From Solenopsis invicta (lineage: Eukaryota > Arthropoda > Insecta > Hymenoptera > Formicidae): a stretch of DNA of 64,000 nucleotides. The stretch is taken from the NCBI RefSeq assembly GCF_016802725.1, contig NC_052666.1:6985001-7049000 (forward strand), written 5' to 3'. Positions 11,023 to 22,670 of the stretch are shown piece after piece (position 1 is the first letter of the stretch; each line of letters begins with the position of its first letter). A program made the translations under genes and the position numbers. The notes under the pieces are model-generated. The model saw only the letters and a list, made by a program, of their open reading frames with translations. It was not told the origin of the DNA and did not search any database.

Positions 11023-11702
11023 CTAGATGTGTGAAAGCGAACATCGTTCTAACTGTGAAAAGTGAGATGACGAACGGGCGAAGACAGAAAGGTACGGGCA
11101 CAAATCTAAAACTGTTAACTAATGATAAAATAAAGAACTTAATGCAATTATAATGCCTGTAGCTTACTCAATTCATAATTATGGACCTTAAGGGTCTTAG
11201 CAAGATTCACTTTTTCTGAAATTGTAAAAAAATGACATGTAATATTAATTAGGATAATGATACACTTTCAATGTTGTTTACTAGAGTAAATATTTACATG
11301 GAAATTTACATGCAAAGCATTATACAGTTTTATAATGTTAGATTTTATAAGATTTTAATATCTGTTTTCATACAGGACTTGTTATGTGATAACAACTGCG
11401 ATACCTGTTTTAGAAAGCATCATGCAACTTAATTTTACTCTAATAAACGATATTATAAGCGTACAATCATTCTAATTAATATTATATGTCATTTTATTAA
11501 GATTTCAGGAAAAGCAAATTTCGCTAGGGCCTTTAAGGTCCATGATTACGAATTGAGAAAGATATGCATGACAATTGCAACATGTTCTACATTTTATTAC
11601 TAGTTGACAGTTACACATTTTTTCTCTCTTTCCTGCCCTCGTCCGTTCAATATCTCTCTTTTCATAATAAGAATAATGTTTGCCTTCACACATTTGACAT
11701 GT
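11023..11702. mobile_element. Foldback element with ~200-bp arms
   Basis: 11023-11222 and 11504-11702 are imperfect inverted copies sharing ATGGACCTTAA, TTTTATTACTAGTT-like and CGTCCGTTC-like blocks. A 280-bp spacer lies between them. A further partial copy of the arm is at about 10890-10985. No open frame of note. Confidence 0.55.
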
Positions 11703-12349
11703 AATAATTAAATTCTGGACTCTACCTTTAATATTACGTAGTTTTTGTCAATATACGAATACGGAACTATTGACTAGTGATAAAATAAAAACGTAAAAAC
11801 TAGTCATGTCTCTCCATTCTTTAGATAATTTTGTTAAGTGACCACTGTGCGTACAATAGAGTTTAGTTCAAACAGTATGATATTATTCTTTTTGATTTTA
11901 TCTCCATTTGTTTAAGAGATAAGAGGAAGTGGCCACTTGTACAAAGTACATACATCAATTAATAAAATAATGCACATACTTACCGTATTATACCACGAAG
12001 GTCGTCTTTCGCTGACAATATCTTCCCTGCTTAAAAATGTCGATAGAAAACAATAAAAAAATATTCTATTAAAATCAATTGTGTTTTTGGTTCGTGTTTT
12101 TCACAAGTGACTTAATATATTACCGATAGCAGTTCAATGTAGACTTCTTAATATATTTCATATAACTTGATAATGAAAACCAATAAGTGTTTAACGAAAT
12201 ATTATATATCGCATCTTATAAAAATATCACGAATAAGAATGTTTCGCTTCCTATGACGTTTTTGTGGTATTATCGTTCTTTATATGAAACTTTTATACGT
12301 TTAAATACAGATGTACACTGAATAAAGGTGTATGCGAGTAAATCAGATA
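11703..12349. other. AT-rich spacer before the 128-bp satellite
   Basis: Nothing recognised. Confidence 0.5.
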
Positions 12350-13412
12350 CTACCCTATTCCTATACTATCGTTTTCTATCTAATGTTTAAAAGTCATCCT
12401 ATTGTTTTCTATCGTATGTTCAAAAGTAATCCTATCGTTCTATATGCGAAATATCTTTCTTGTCCATTACGGGTACTCCCTGAACAACCGTGTATGTGAA
12501 TCAATTAGACACTGTCCTACGTCTACTCTATTGTTTTCTATCAACATGTTCCTATCGTTCTCTATGCAAAATATCTTTGTTTTCCATTACGGATACTTGC
12601 TGATCGAAAGTGTATGCGAATCAATCAGACACTACATTATGCTTACTCTATCGTTTTCTATTGAGTCCCCAACATATTCCTATCGTTCTCTATGCGAAAT
12701 ATCTCTCTCTTCCATTACGGATACTAACTGATCGAATGTGCATGCGAATCAATCAGACTCTACCTTATGCTTACTCTATCGTTCTCTATTGAGTCCCCAA
12801 CATATTCCTATCGTTCTCTATGTGAAACATCTTTCTCTTCCATTACGGATATTCCCTGAACGACCGTGTATGCGAATCAATCAGACACTACATTATGCTT
12901 ACTCTATCGTTCTCTATTGAGTCCCCAACATATTCTTATCGTTCTCTATGTGAAACATCTTTCTCTTCCATTACGGATACTCCCTGAACGACCGTGTATG
13001 CGAATTAATCAGACACTGTCCTATGCTTACTCTGTCGTTTTTTATCGTGTCTTCAACATATTCCTATCGTTCTCTATGCGAAATATCTCTCTCTTCCATT
13101 ACGGATACTCTCTGAACGACCGTGTATGCGTATCAATCAGACACTATCCTATGCTTACTCTATCGTTTTCTATCGTGTCTTCAACATATTCCTATCATTC
13201 TCTATGCGAAATATCTCTCTCTTCCATTACGGATACTAACTGATCGAATGTGCATGCGAATCAATCAGACGCTACCTTATGCTTACTCTATCGTTCTCTA
13301 TTGAGCCCCCAACATATTCCTATCGTTCTCTATGTGAAACATCTTTCTCTTCCATTACGAATACTCCCTGAACGACCGTGTAGGCAAATCAATCAAACAA
13401 TACCTTATACTT
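12350..13412 (+). repeat. 128-bp satellite, forward array of about eight units
   Basis: The block TTCCATTACGG recurs at 12710, 12838, 12966, 13094, 13222 and 13350 with an exact 128-bp step; more diverged units lie before it. Each unit also holds TCCTATCGTTCTCTATG and AATCAATCAGACACTA. The short open frames across the array come from the repeat itself and are not genes. Confidence 0.9.
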
Positions 13413-13845
13413 GGTAGAGGGACAAGTGGAAGAGAAAGATATTTTGCATAGAGAACGATAGGAATATGTTGAAGGCTCGATAGAGAACGATAGAGTAAGC
13501 ATAAGCTTAGTGTCTGATTAATTCACATACACAGTCGTTCAGGGAGTATCCGTAATGGAAAAGAAAGTCATTTCGTATATAGAATGATAGCAATATGTTG
13601 ATGGCTCGATAGACAACGATAGAGTAAGCATAGGACAGCGACTGATTGAATCGCATACAGTCATTTAGGGTGTACCCGTAATGAAGAAGAAAGTCATTTC
13701 GTACATAGAACCATAGGAATATGTTGAGAGGTCAATAGAGAAAATTAGAGTAAGTATAAGGTAGTGTCTCATTCGCATACACGGTCGTTCAGAGAGTATC
13801 AGTAATGGAAAATAAAGATATTTCGTTTAGAGATCGATAGGCATA
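13413..13845 (-). repeat. 128-bp satellite, inverted array of about 3.5 units
   Basis: From 13413 the same unit appears as its reverse complement (CCGTAATGGAA at about 13549, 13676 and 13804). The units are more diverged than in the forward array. The orientation switch falls at about 13410-13415. Confidence 0.85.
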
Positions 13846-14256
13846 TAGCAGTAAATATGAGTACACTAGAAAGTTTAAAATTAAAAAGTATTATATTATA
13901 TTATGATTACCATACGAATAATGATTGTTTCGGCTGTCGGATGACTGTCAATAATTCAAACTTAATGTTAACGAGCCTATATCAGTCGCAATCGAGTTAG
14001 TGCTGAAATAATAATTTTTATAGTAAGTTAGAAATTGTAAAAATTATTTTAAAAGGGAAAATAATCATACATAATATATTTTTTGTTATCACGTTTATTA
14101 CAAAGTAAGTTTTTACTTAAAATACTTTTGATATAAATACAATGTTATATGTATTTTGTAAACTAAACATGAAAATCTAATACATATTCTACAATACTGT
14201 TCTTTGGTGTTCATCTCACAAAACAAAATAAAATTTTATAAATCATATATTAACAA
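13846..14256. other. AT-rich spacer
   Basis: Nothing recognised. Confidence 0.5.
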
Positions 14257-14640
14257 AATGACAGTAAAACGTGTTCAATTTTTGTAAATAATTTGGATTT
14301 CGATAGCATTGGGAAGATTACATATACTTATTCATCATCGATGACATCTACGTAAACAATTTAATTTACTTTTAATACTGTTTAGAGGTACAATCATTAC
14401 GTTTTTCGTCATTACTTCTCGCAATGAATTTTTGACATTAGGTTACATGTACTTTTTTTGCTGAAAATGTCCGATTATAAATGTTAGAACTCTATTCCAC
14501 ATTGGCTATCTACGGAACGTGATTATGATGAAGTAGCAATTGATTTAGAAGTGCAGCAGGTCGGCACGTTAGCCAAAAAATTTCAGAATTGAACAGAGAA
14601 AAATCGTGATCAAGATGGAGATAATTTCAACAATAGAATT
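14257..14640 (+). pseudogene. BEN-domain gene fragment, paralog copy 1
   Basis: Two pieces match the minus-strand BEN locus at 17.2-20.2 kb. The first (14257-14323) reads SKTCSIFVNNLDFDSIGK. The second (about 14505-14640) reads HWLSTERDYDEVAIDLEVQQ followed by a frame change and KISELN-like sequence. They lie in gene order but on the opposite strand from the fuller locus. Upstream exons are missing, the acceptor before HWLSTER is not preserved and the frame is broken, so this is a pseudogene. BEN domains generally bind DNA or chromatin partners; no function is claimed for this fragment. Confidence 0.55.
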
Positions 14641-15019
14641 TGACAGCACTTACGTGTATTACAGTGAGATTGATTTATGTTTTTAAATCCGCATTTTCCA
14701 TTAAAACGTAATTATTTTCAAATCAGTTGTATTGTATTACATCGGATGTTTTTGCTTTACTGGATAATTTAGATTCACAATTGAATTGGAGCATTCCAAA
14801 ACTTAATTCAATTGGATTCTACACAATTCATTCATTGTGCTATACAACCAATTCGAAACTTATTATGTTTTACTAGAAAATGCAGGTTCAAAAACAATTC
14901 AATCCTTCTACACCGAATTGAGCTTTCTAACACCTTTTGTCGGACATTTTTAGCATAGTTTTCAAAGTGGGTATACCCTCTCCTGAATGTTATCAAAATC
15001 CCAAAATAAGAAAATATTA

Positions 15020-16382
15020 CAAAGAACCCGGGTAAACTCCCCGTTGATTATACAAGTGTAACGATCTGGCTTTTCCGCGCACGGGGCGGCGTGAGTTCGG
15101 CGGACGAGGACGCGGATTGAGGTCGCCAAGAGAACTAAAATTATGATGGTTGATAAATAAGCGAGTCTTTATTTCGCGTATGGTCGGTATAATACAAGAT
15201 TGTGACGTTCTGGACGCGACGCGCGGACAGACGAATGACGGTGACGCTCGGACGGACGTAACAGAAAAGCTTAGAGTTACGCGCGGACGGACAAACGGAA
15301 AGTCAGAACGCGCGGACGGAAAGACGGTACGTATAACGCGAGATTCGGAACGGTCGAATTTAAACGCGGTATCTTACAAATGGTGTTTATTTACAGGTGC
15401 GCAGGATTCCGAGCCGAGATTCTCAGAATTCGGAATCCCTGTTGACGCGCTGGTGCCGTGGCCTTGCCGAAGGCCGTGGCCACGGCCGGAGACGTCGCAC
15501 GCGCGGTTCAGCTGTACTTATACCCGATCGCGACGCGCTGCGGTTAATACCGCGATGTTCGGCGGCGATGGTAATCGACTCACGCCAAGATCTCTGGGTG
15601 GAGGCGCGGAACTCCACACCCAGAGTTGTGAGTCGATACCGAGACAAGACGGTGGATCGGGAAAGTGCCGACTACCAGGATCTCCTGGTGGAGCCCAAGA
15701 TAGACTTGAGCCCGTGAACCGGCGGTCTAGGAAGCGGATGGCTCGTGTCAAGATCGCTTGACTGAAGCTAAGTTCACTTAACTCCGTTGAGCGTTCAGGA
15801 TATACTTCGTTTTCGGACGGAAGGCGGACGGAGAAGAAGCCTCGACTATAGGAGCGGCGGCGCTTATATAGTTGTTGAGTCTCGTGGGCAGGGACGATGC
15901 GGGGGTACGGAACGGTACGGTATCGGTGAGGGGATCCCTGCCGCTCGAGATCGGTCCAGCGGCCGCCACTCCGGTCGAGCGCGTGCGCGCGGAAATCTGT
16001 CGACGCGCGGATGTGTATACGCGCGCTACGCCGGTGTTATAATTTTTATTGGCGCTGTGCGCCGTTTTTTTGCTGTCCGGCGGTTGTTCGGCCGGACAGC
16101 CTGGAACGGTGAACGGTCCGGGGGGGGTGCGGAAAGGCGGTTTGTTACACAAGTATGGACAAAAATCTGGTATATTAACAGGTTTTTTATTGATATTTTA
16201 TTTCTACTTGCCTTCTGAATCATTAATATATTTTTATGTTTACTTTATTTCTTTATTGGTTTTTCTCGAACACGATGTTTGGATAATAAACTGTCGATAT
16301 GATAGTATCGTTAATGTCAGTAAAACGTGTTCAATTTTTGTCAATAATTTGGATTTCGATAGCATTAGGAAGAGTACATGTA
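15020..16382 (+). pseudogene. BEN-domain gene fragment, paralog copy 2, split by a solo LTR
   Basis: The sequence before the solo LTR (about 15020-15056) matches the GATCCCAGGTAAACTTCCCG region of the BEN locus. The sequence after it (16150-16382) continues the same alignment and encodes EHDVWIINCRYDSIVNVSKT and SIFVNNLDF. Removing the LTR and one CAAG copy restores a continuous match. The copy is cut again at 16383 by a palindromic MITE, and homology to copy 1 resumes after 17103. It has no open frame of gene length. Confidence 0.6.
15057..16149 (-). mobile_element. Solo LTR, family A copy 2, 1,093 bp
   Basis: It begins TGTAACGATC and ends GTTACA, and is flanked by the 4-bp direct repeat CAAG (15053-15056 and 16150-16153). 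Minus-strand TATATAA (15864-15870) and AATAAA (15168-15173) set the orientation. It shares termini and the GTCCGGCGG...TTCGGCCGGA segment with 2872-3978 but is clearly diverged from it. It interrupts BEN paralog copy 2, so it inserted after that duplication. Confidence 0.85.
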
Positions 16383-17102
16383 CAGGGTGTCAGGTAACTA
16401 CCGCCCGTGGTTTTGTGGATTGATAGATCAAGTAAAACTGAGCAGAAAAGTCCTTTACCAATTTTTTAATATTTGCCATAGTTAATGAAAAAAAAATTAA
16501 TAAAGTCTGCGAATAAGCGCGTATCACCGCGCGCAAGGACCGCCCGCCGGTTGCCGAGCGTAGGCAGCTGCGGCTGTAGGCGCGGCGCTGTGCGGTGAGG
16601 AAGGAAAAGCAGCAGTAGCTGCGGCCTGCGAGCGGCGCGGCAAGGAGGGAGAAGTAGAAATGGGTACTCGCGAGCGGCGAGCGGTGCTAGATCGTCGCTC
16701 TGAGCTGCTCGTTCCCTCGTTTTCTTATGAAAATGAAATTTTTTAGTACAATATCTAAATATGAAAATGTATCTTTTTTTATTACAAATGTGTATATACA
16801 CACATACATGCATGAACAACGCGTGACAGATACGCGCGATTTAAGAAGTAATAGTAGCTATGCCCCCCGAGTTACTGCTACTTTTCCCTCCTCACCGTGC
16901 CGCGCCTACAGCCGCGGCTGCCTACGTCTCGGCGACCGGCGGGTGGTCCTTGCACGCGGTGATACGCGCTTATTCGCAGACGTTATTAATTTTTATTTCG
17001 TTAACTATGGCAAATATTAAAAAATGGTAAAGGACTTTTCTGCTTAGTTTTACTTGATCTATTAATCCACGAAACCAGGGGCGGTAGTTACCTGACATCT
17101 TG
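16383..17102. mobile_element. Palindromic MITE with CAGGGTGTCAGG ends and TA duplication
   Basis: The arms (about 16383-16615 and 16870-17102) are reverse complements. They start CAGGGTGTCAGGTAACTACC and continue through GC-rich CTGCGGCTGTAGGCGCGGC. TA flanks both ends (16381-16382 and 17103-17104), as for Tc1/mariner-type elements. There is no transposase. It sits inside BEN paralog copy 2. Confidence 0.8.
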
Positions 17103-17237
17103 TATATCTATTTTCAATGACATTACGTAAACTACTTTACATGTAACAATGGGCATAATTCTTGATTTTTTTGTAACAACTTTTGCAATAAATTTTTAGA
17201 TTAGGATAGGTTAGAATTTACCGTGCAAGCAGTCATT

Positions 17238-20224
17238 TTATTGTTGGTCTACGGCATCTAGGTTTTGCTCTTCGTTATTACGTACATCTTTTTCTGCAGC
17301 AGATTCGACGTCGTTAACTTCTGCATTACAAAACTCTGCACCTTCTACTGTAGCGTGGTTGTTGCTACCAACCTTTGTAAATATATAGTATACACAGATT
17401 TAAAATTTTATATATTAAATTACTATAAGTATATTAATTTGTTATAGCCAATAATAGCTCTACAAAATTATATTTCTTTTTTAATTTCTTTTTCTTTATT
17501 TACGACTATGCTACATTTATTCTTAAACCAACACATCCATTATTTTTACCGAATCAGCTAAATAAAAAATATATAATACAACAATTAAATAAAAAGATAA
17601 TTATTTTTTATAAGAGTCACATTTGATTAAGCTGAAATAGCTATTCCACCTCAATAGGTGGAAATGTTCAATTCTGATATTTTTTGGCTTATATACGTGC
17701 CAACCTGCTGCACTTCGAAATCGATTGCGGCTTCATTATAACCACGTTCCGTGGATAGCCAATGTCTAAAAGTTTTTGCAAACATTTATCAATTTACATA
17801 ATTTATTCTCTTACAGAAAATTGTATCTACTTATAAGTTTGATAAATCAATAAAAAATACATCAGATATAAAACTTTTAAAAATTAAGAAAGTTATATGA
17901 ATAAAGTTATACCTCTTATAGCCAACATTTTGGCTGGATCCAATTTTGGTCGGGGTTTGTCATTATTTGTTTTTGGTCTTGTTAGAGACTGTTCTTGTGA
18001 CTGAGCTTGATTTTAAAGTAGGAGTGCCGAACAGTTATCGCCAAATTTTTGACAAAAATTGAACACGTTTTACTTACATTAACGATACTGTCATATTGAC
18101 AGTTCGTTATCCAAACATCGTGTCCAAGATATATCTGTAAAGGAATAAAATAAACATAAGAATGTATTAATGATTTAATATGCAAGTACAAATAAAATAT
18201 CAATAAAAAACATGTTAATCTACCAGATTTTTGTCCATGCTTCAGTAATCAACGGGAAGTTTACCTGGGATCTTTTGCCCCCTTTCTTTTACACAAATCA
18301 ACGACCACAGCTGCAATGTTTATATAAATATATGTAAAAAAAAAACAAAATTTACAGTGTTGGGTACTCCCCACACAATTAATAGTATGATACATAGAAA
18401 TGTACCTTTTAGTTCCTCAAATTCGTCGAGAACTTTTTCTGCAAATTGCAATTTAGGTTAGATATTTCGATTATGTACTTTTCTTTTTCTTTTATGGTTT
18501 CTTTCAAACAAAGATTTTCCTTCTTTAAATCGTGAATCTGTAAAATAGTTAGCATTAATGTATTATATGTTCTACTACACCTGAATACTTTTTGTAAGAT
18601 ATTGATACTTGTACGTTCAACTAATTTTGAAATAGTATTTTAGTAAAACTGCAGTTATGCACAATAAAAAGTAAAATGTCCCAGAAAATCCACTCAAAAT
18701 TTTAAATTAAAATTACTCAAAAGTTAAAAAAAACTCTTATTTTAAGTTGTTAAGTTAAAGTAAAAGTTATTTCAACCTAACCTAATTTTTGAGTTATTTC
18801 AAACTAAAATTTAGAGTGTGCTCTTTGGGAGATACAAAAGTCAATAAATTAGCATTTTATTTTTTTACTGTGTATGATAAATTATTTAATATCTTAATGT
18901 AGGTATTTACGAATTGTTATAATGTATTAACGGAATTATTCAAATTTTTCGTTCGTCAATTCGTTATATTATTATACAACATTCGCATAATGTGTCTATT
19001 GGGGTACTGATATATTTACAAAATTAAATTTGTAAAGAAATTGTATAATATTTAAGAAAAATATTTGTTGCTGTGTTATGTGTAAAACATTTACAAATAC
19101 ATTTAATTTAAATACATGCTTACAAAGAATAATCCCCCTTCTAATATTATGTAGATTGAAAATAATTGTAAAATATTTTTAACTCAAATTTCAATGTCTT
19201 ATTTTACACAAATAATAAAAGACTATTTTAAATGCTGTGTAACATCTAATTTTAGTGTGATTTTTAAAAATTTTCGTCGAACATGCAAAAACCAACAGAA
19301 GTAAAATAAGAAATTAAAGCAAATAACTTACTCTTGTTTCTTGTGATATAAAAGTTTTTGATCCCGCATTCATTGCAGGAATCATTTTCTGTAAGATAAA
19401 TATAGACATTTTATCACAATATATAACAGATCTTTTAATGTTTGTACAAGTATACTAATAATAATTACAAGAAATTCACAGGTAATTTTTAAGCAAAAGC
19501 AGTAAAAATTCAGTGATTTTAAATAATTATTTATCACACTTATAAGTACATCACTGTGGATTAGTGAATAATTACTTATTGTTTCAGTGAATCCATTTAG
19601 TCACGGATTTTGCCAATAAAAGTTATAATTTGTAATATCCAGGACATGCCCAAGAATAAATTGTCTAGAAACTTTGGCTCCAATTTAATTAAAACTACAT
19701 ATTTCTAATAAATTTTTTATTAGACTACTAAATTAGATTCATATTGATTTATTCTGTATTGAAAAATTGAATGTACCAGTGCCTCAATTTGTAAAATGTT
19801 CACTGATTTAATTTAAGAAAACACAGGTCTATATAATAAAATGTATGTAAGGTATAGTATACCTTTGCAGACGGTTTAGGTAAGTCGTTTTTTCGCTGTG
19901 TTAATAAGTCATTTTCATTATTTTTCTGTTAATAAATACACATTAATTAGTGTTTATTTTTTAAAAATTCATGCATAAGAAATCGTGAAATTATTACGGG
20001 CAAATTAAAGAAAACATTTCTACAGCAACATTAATAAACGATTTTACAAATTTTGTAAGATAGATTTTTTTAAGGTTTTTTTAATAGACTGTTGTAGTAA
20101 TTTAAAAAATTTAAAATTAATATATGTCACTTACATGTGCAACATCAGTATTTTTGAGTTTTAAATTTTTTAATCTTTCTTCAATTTTGTTTTTGATATT
20201 ATTGTCATCGACATTTTTGGTTTT
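17238..20224 (-). pseudogene. Multi-exon BEN-domain gene, probably decayed
   Basis: Minus-strand exons bounded by AG and GT can be read in order: 20224-20135 (KNVDDNNIKNKIEERLKN), 19925-19863 (NENDLLTQRKNDLPKPSAK), 19388-19332 (MIPAMNAGSKTFISQETR), 18537-18406 (lysine/glutamate-rich, coiled-coil-like), 18310-18265, about 18134 to 17915 (LGHDVWITNCQYDSIVNV, SIFVKNLA, FGTPTLKSSSVT, KPRPKLDPAKMLAIR), 17765-17651 (HWLSTERGYNEAAIDFEVQQ, ISQKISELN), and an acidic last exon 17372-17238 ending in TAA. The GHDVW, FVKNL and FG-x-x-x-L-KSSSVT pattern followed by LDP-K-x-x-AI is how BEN domains look. The first three exons are phase 0. Two or three frame breaks fall inside the BEN exons and one in the coiled-coil exon. 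No first exon was found; LTR-type DNA begins upstream. Confidence 0.55.
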
Positions 20225-20634
20225 CTGAAAAATTATAATCATAAATACTCAGAAATGTTGAAAAGTTACTCAGATTTTAAAAAATAATAAAACCATGATC
20301 GTACGTTCTGTTACGTCCAGCGATGTAACGATTCTTTTCTTTTGACGACGGATACACTATACGACGGAGGCCGAGCAACGATGACCCACTTAATCTCCTA
20401 ACTTCCATTTCCGGGAATACAGTGAGACGTAAAATACGCCACTGAGACGAGTGAGAAATGTCACAAAAATCAAAATATCATAAATTAATGTCACAAAAAT
20501 CAAAATATCATAAATTATATATCGCAAATCAAAGCACCATAAATTATAAAGAAGTGTCAAATGGACGAATAAACTCGTTGACACAAAAAGTAATTTATGG
20601 GAGCCCTTCGAGGTTGCTCGACCCCGGAAACGTA

Positions 20635-21902
20635 TTAGGAGTATAAATAAGTTTCCGCCGTTTCACAAAAAATGGCGCCACTAGTATGTTATGGTTGAAA
20701 TTGTCTGTTGTAAAACGTTATATCGTAAGGTTGGACATCTGGCAACAACATAACCTTAAAATATTAGCGATTTTGTATCAGCATCATATATCTTTTTTCG
20801 TGCGAAAATGTCGAGTTTTGAGCCGAATAAGCGTCATTTGCGGGAGCTTTTGATTTACTTCTTTAATTTGAAGAAATCTGCAGCCGAGGCGCATCGATTG
20901 CTTGTAGTAGTATATGGTGAGGCCTTAAGTGAGAGTAGTTGCCGTGAGTGGTTTCACAAGTTTAAGAACGGTGAATTTGACGTCGAAGACAAAGAACATA
21001 GCGGAAGGCCGAAAGTGTACGAAGACGCGGAATTGGAAACATTATTAGATGAAGATTCGTGCCAAACGCAAGAAGCACTTGCATTTACATTAGGAGTGAC
21101 TCAACCAGCAATTTCACATCGCTTAAAATTATTGGGAATGATTCAAAAACAAGGAAACTGGGTTCCATATGAACTGAAGCCGAGAAACGTTGAACGCCAA
21201 TTTTTCACATGTGAAATGCTGCTTGCCAGGCATAAACGAAAGGTTTTTTTGCATCGTATAGTCACTGGTGATGAATGGATCCACTACAATAACCCAAAGA
21301 AGAAGAAATCATGGGGACCACCTGGCCATGCTTCAACATCGACAGCCAAGCCGAACATTCATGGAAAAAAGCTTATCTTGTGTATTTGGTGGGATCAGCT
21401 TGGTGTATTATGAGTTGCTCAAACCGAATGAAACCATTACTGGGGCTCTCTACCGAACACAATTGATGAGATTGAGCCGAGGAAAAACGTGCCCACTACT
21501 ACTTCAGACACGACAAAGTTATTCTTCTGCATGATAATGCTCGTCCACATGTTGCGGCGCCGGTCAAAACCTACCTGGAAACACTCAATTGGGAAGTTTT
21601 ACCCCACCCTCCGTATTCACCAGACATTGCTCCTTCTGATTACTACCTGTTTCGATCGATGGCGCATGGCCTGTCTGAGCAACACTTCACATCATATGAA
21701 GATACAAAAAATTGGGTCGATTTGTGGATAGCTTCAAAAGATGAAGCATTCTTCCGACGCGGTATCCGTATGCTGCCAGAAAGATGGGAAAAAGTAGTGG
21801 CTAGCGATGGACAATACTTTGAATAAAACATTAGGTACCGTTCTTTCACAATAAATGCCCAATTTTTGATAAAAAACGGCGGAAACTTATTTATACTCCT
21901 AA
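20635..21902 (+). mobile_element. Mariner transposon, 1,268 bp
   Basis: The ends TTAGGAGTATAAATAAGTTT and its reverse complement form ~29-bp terminal inverted repeats (20635-20663 and 21874-21902). TA is duplicated at 20633-20634 and 21903-21904. Length, TIR size and the D,D34D transposase inside are standard for mariner. It interrupts a candidate LTR. Confidence 0.93.
20808..21826 (+). pseudogene. Mariner transposase (D,D34D), two frameshifts
   Basis: This enzyme cuts and pastes the element at TA sites. The start MSSFEPNKRHLRELLIYFF leads into paired helix-turn-helix regions (CREWFHKFKNGEFDVEDKEH; TQPAISHRLKLLG) and the linker WVPYELKP. Catalytic motifs are TGDEWIHY, HDNARPHV and YSPDIAPSDYYLF, with 34 residues between the last two Asp. 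The first frame runs 20808 to about 21405, a second covers YYELLKPNETITGALYRTQL, and a third runs from about 21480 to TAA at 21824-21826. Two single-base indels near 21405 and 21480 inactivate it; the rest is well preserved. Full family length is about 345 residues. Confidence 0.92.
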
Positions 21903-22670
21903 TATAAAACTCCATCGGTAAACATTAAAATCAGGAAGTCGAAAGGCACAAGTATACATCACTTTCGGCTTCCGGAAACTCAGCGAACATTAAATATATA
22001 GAAAATAGTACATTAAATCAAAATCTGTCACAATTCTTAGTAATTAGACGACGGGTCACGCACGTTCTCATAACAATAATTACCGGGAAAGAAGTGACGA
22101 GACCCGTTGAATGGACGGCGTAACTCGATGCCGGACACGTGTCCCGTAGGCAAAGGGCTAGGCCGCGCATAGGCGTTTAGACAACAAAATTGGTGCACAC
22201 GGCCCTCTTAGAACAAAGGAAGCAATAGTATAAAATAGAGAATTTTCCCTCAGAGCGATCATTACTATCCCGATCCTACTCGTCGCATAGTTCGTGGCAT
22301 TTTGAATGTTTGAGTCTGTGCGGTCAAACCTCATTAAAACTTAGTCGTTTGTGGCAATAAGTTCTCCCAGTGTAAAGTGCCGAACTCAAAAACTTGGTAA
22401 AATTTCACAACTAATTCTCTCGCGAGTGAGATCATCTTACACCTGGAACCGTGCTCGCCGTCCAGCACCGTAGACTGTCGCGGATCTACTCAGTCACTGT
22501 GAGTAGATCTTTTACGGGTCCGACCTAGAAATTTCCGGACCACTACACGAGTTCCACTACAGAGTTGGCTCAAGGATTTTCCGAACAGTGAGTCTCTGAA
22601 CATTCACTCCCCTTTTTTCTTTATTATTTTCTTTTCCTTTTTTTATTATTAAAAATTTAATTATTCTCAA

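Larger units (their letters stand above)
20309..22561 (+). mobile_element. Probable LTR-retrotransposon 5' end, interrupted by mariner
   Basis: From TGTTACGTCC at 20309 (or TGTAACGATT at 20324) to about 22561 the DNA is richer in GC than its surroundings and non-coding. A TATAAAATA box near 22230 is followed by a transcript-start-like region. The end CCACTACA is followed by GAGTTGGCTCAAGG, a possible primer-binding site for an unidentified tRNA. Removing the mariner leaves about 1 kb, plausible for one LTR. No matching 3' LTR or pol was found, so the element would be truncated by the microsatellite region. A 29-bp tandem duplication lies at about 20458-20517. Confidence 0.35.

Noticed and set aside
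12402..13304. Chain of ~60-codon frames starting every 128 bp
   Set aside because: They are produced by the 128-bp satellite period, not by genes.
15150..16218. Open frames up to 203 codons
   Set aside because: Same reason: interior of the second solo LTR, no conserved motif.
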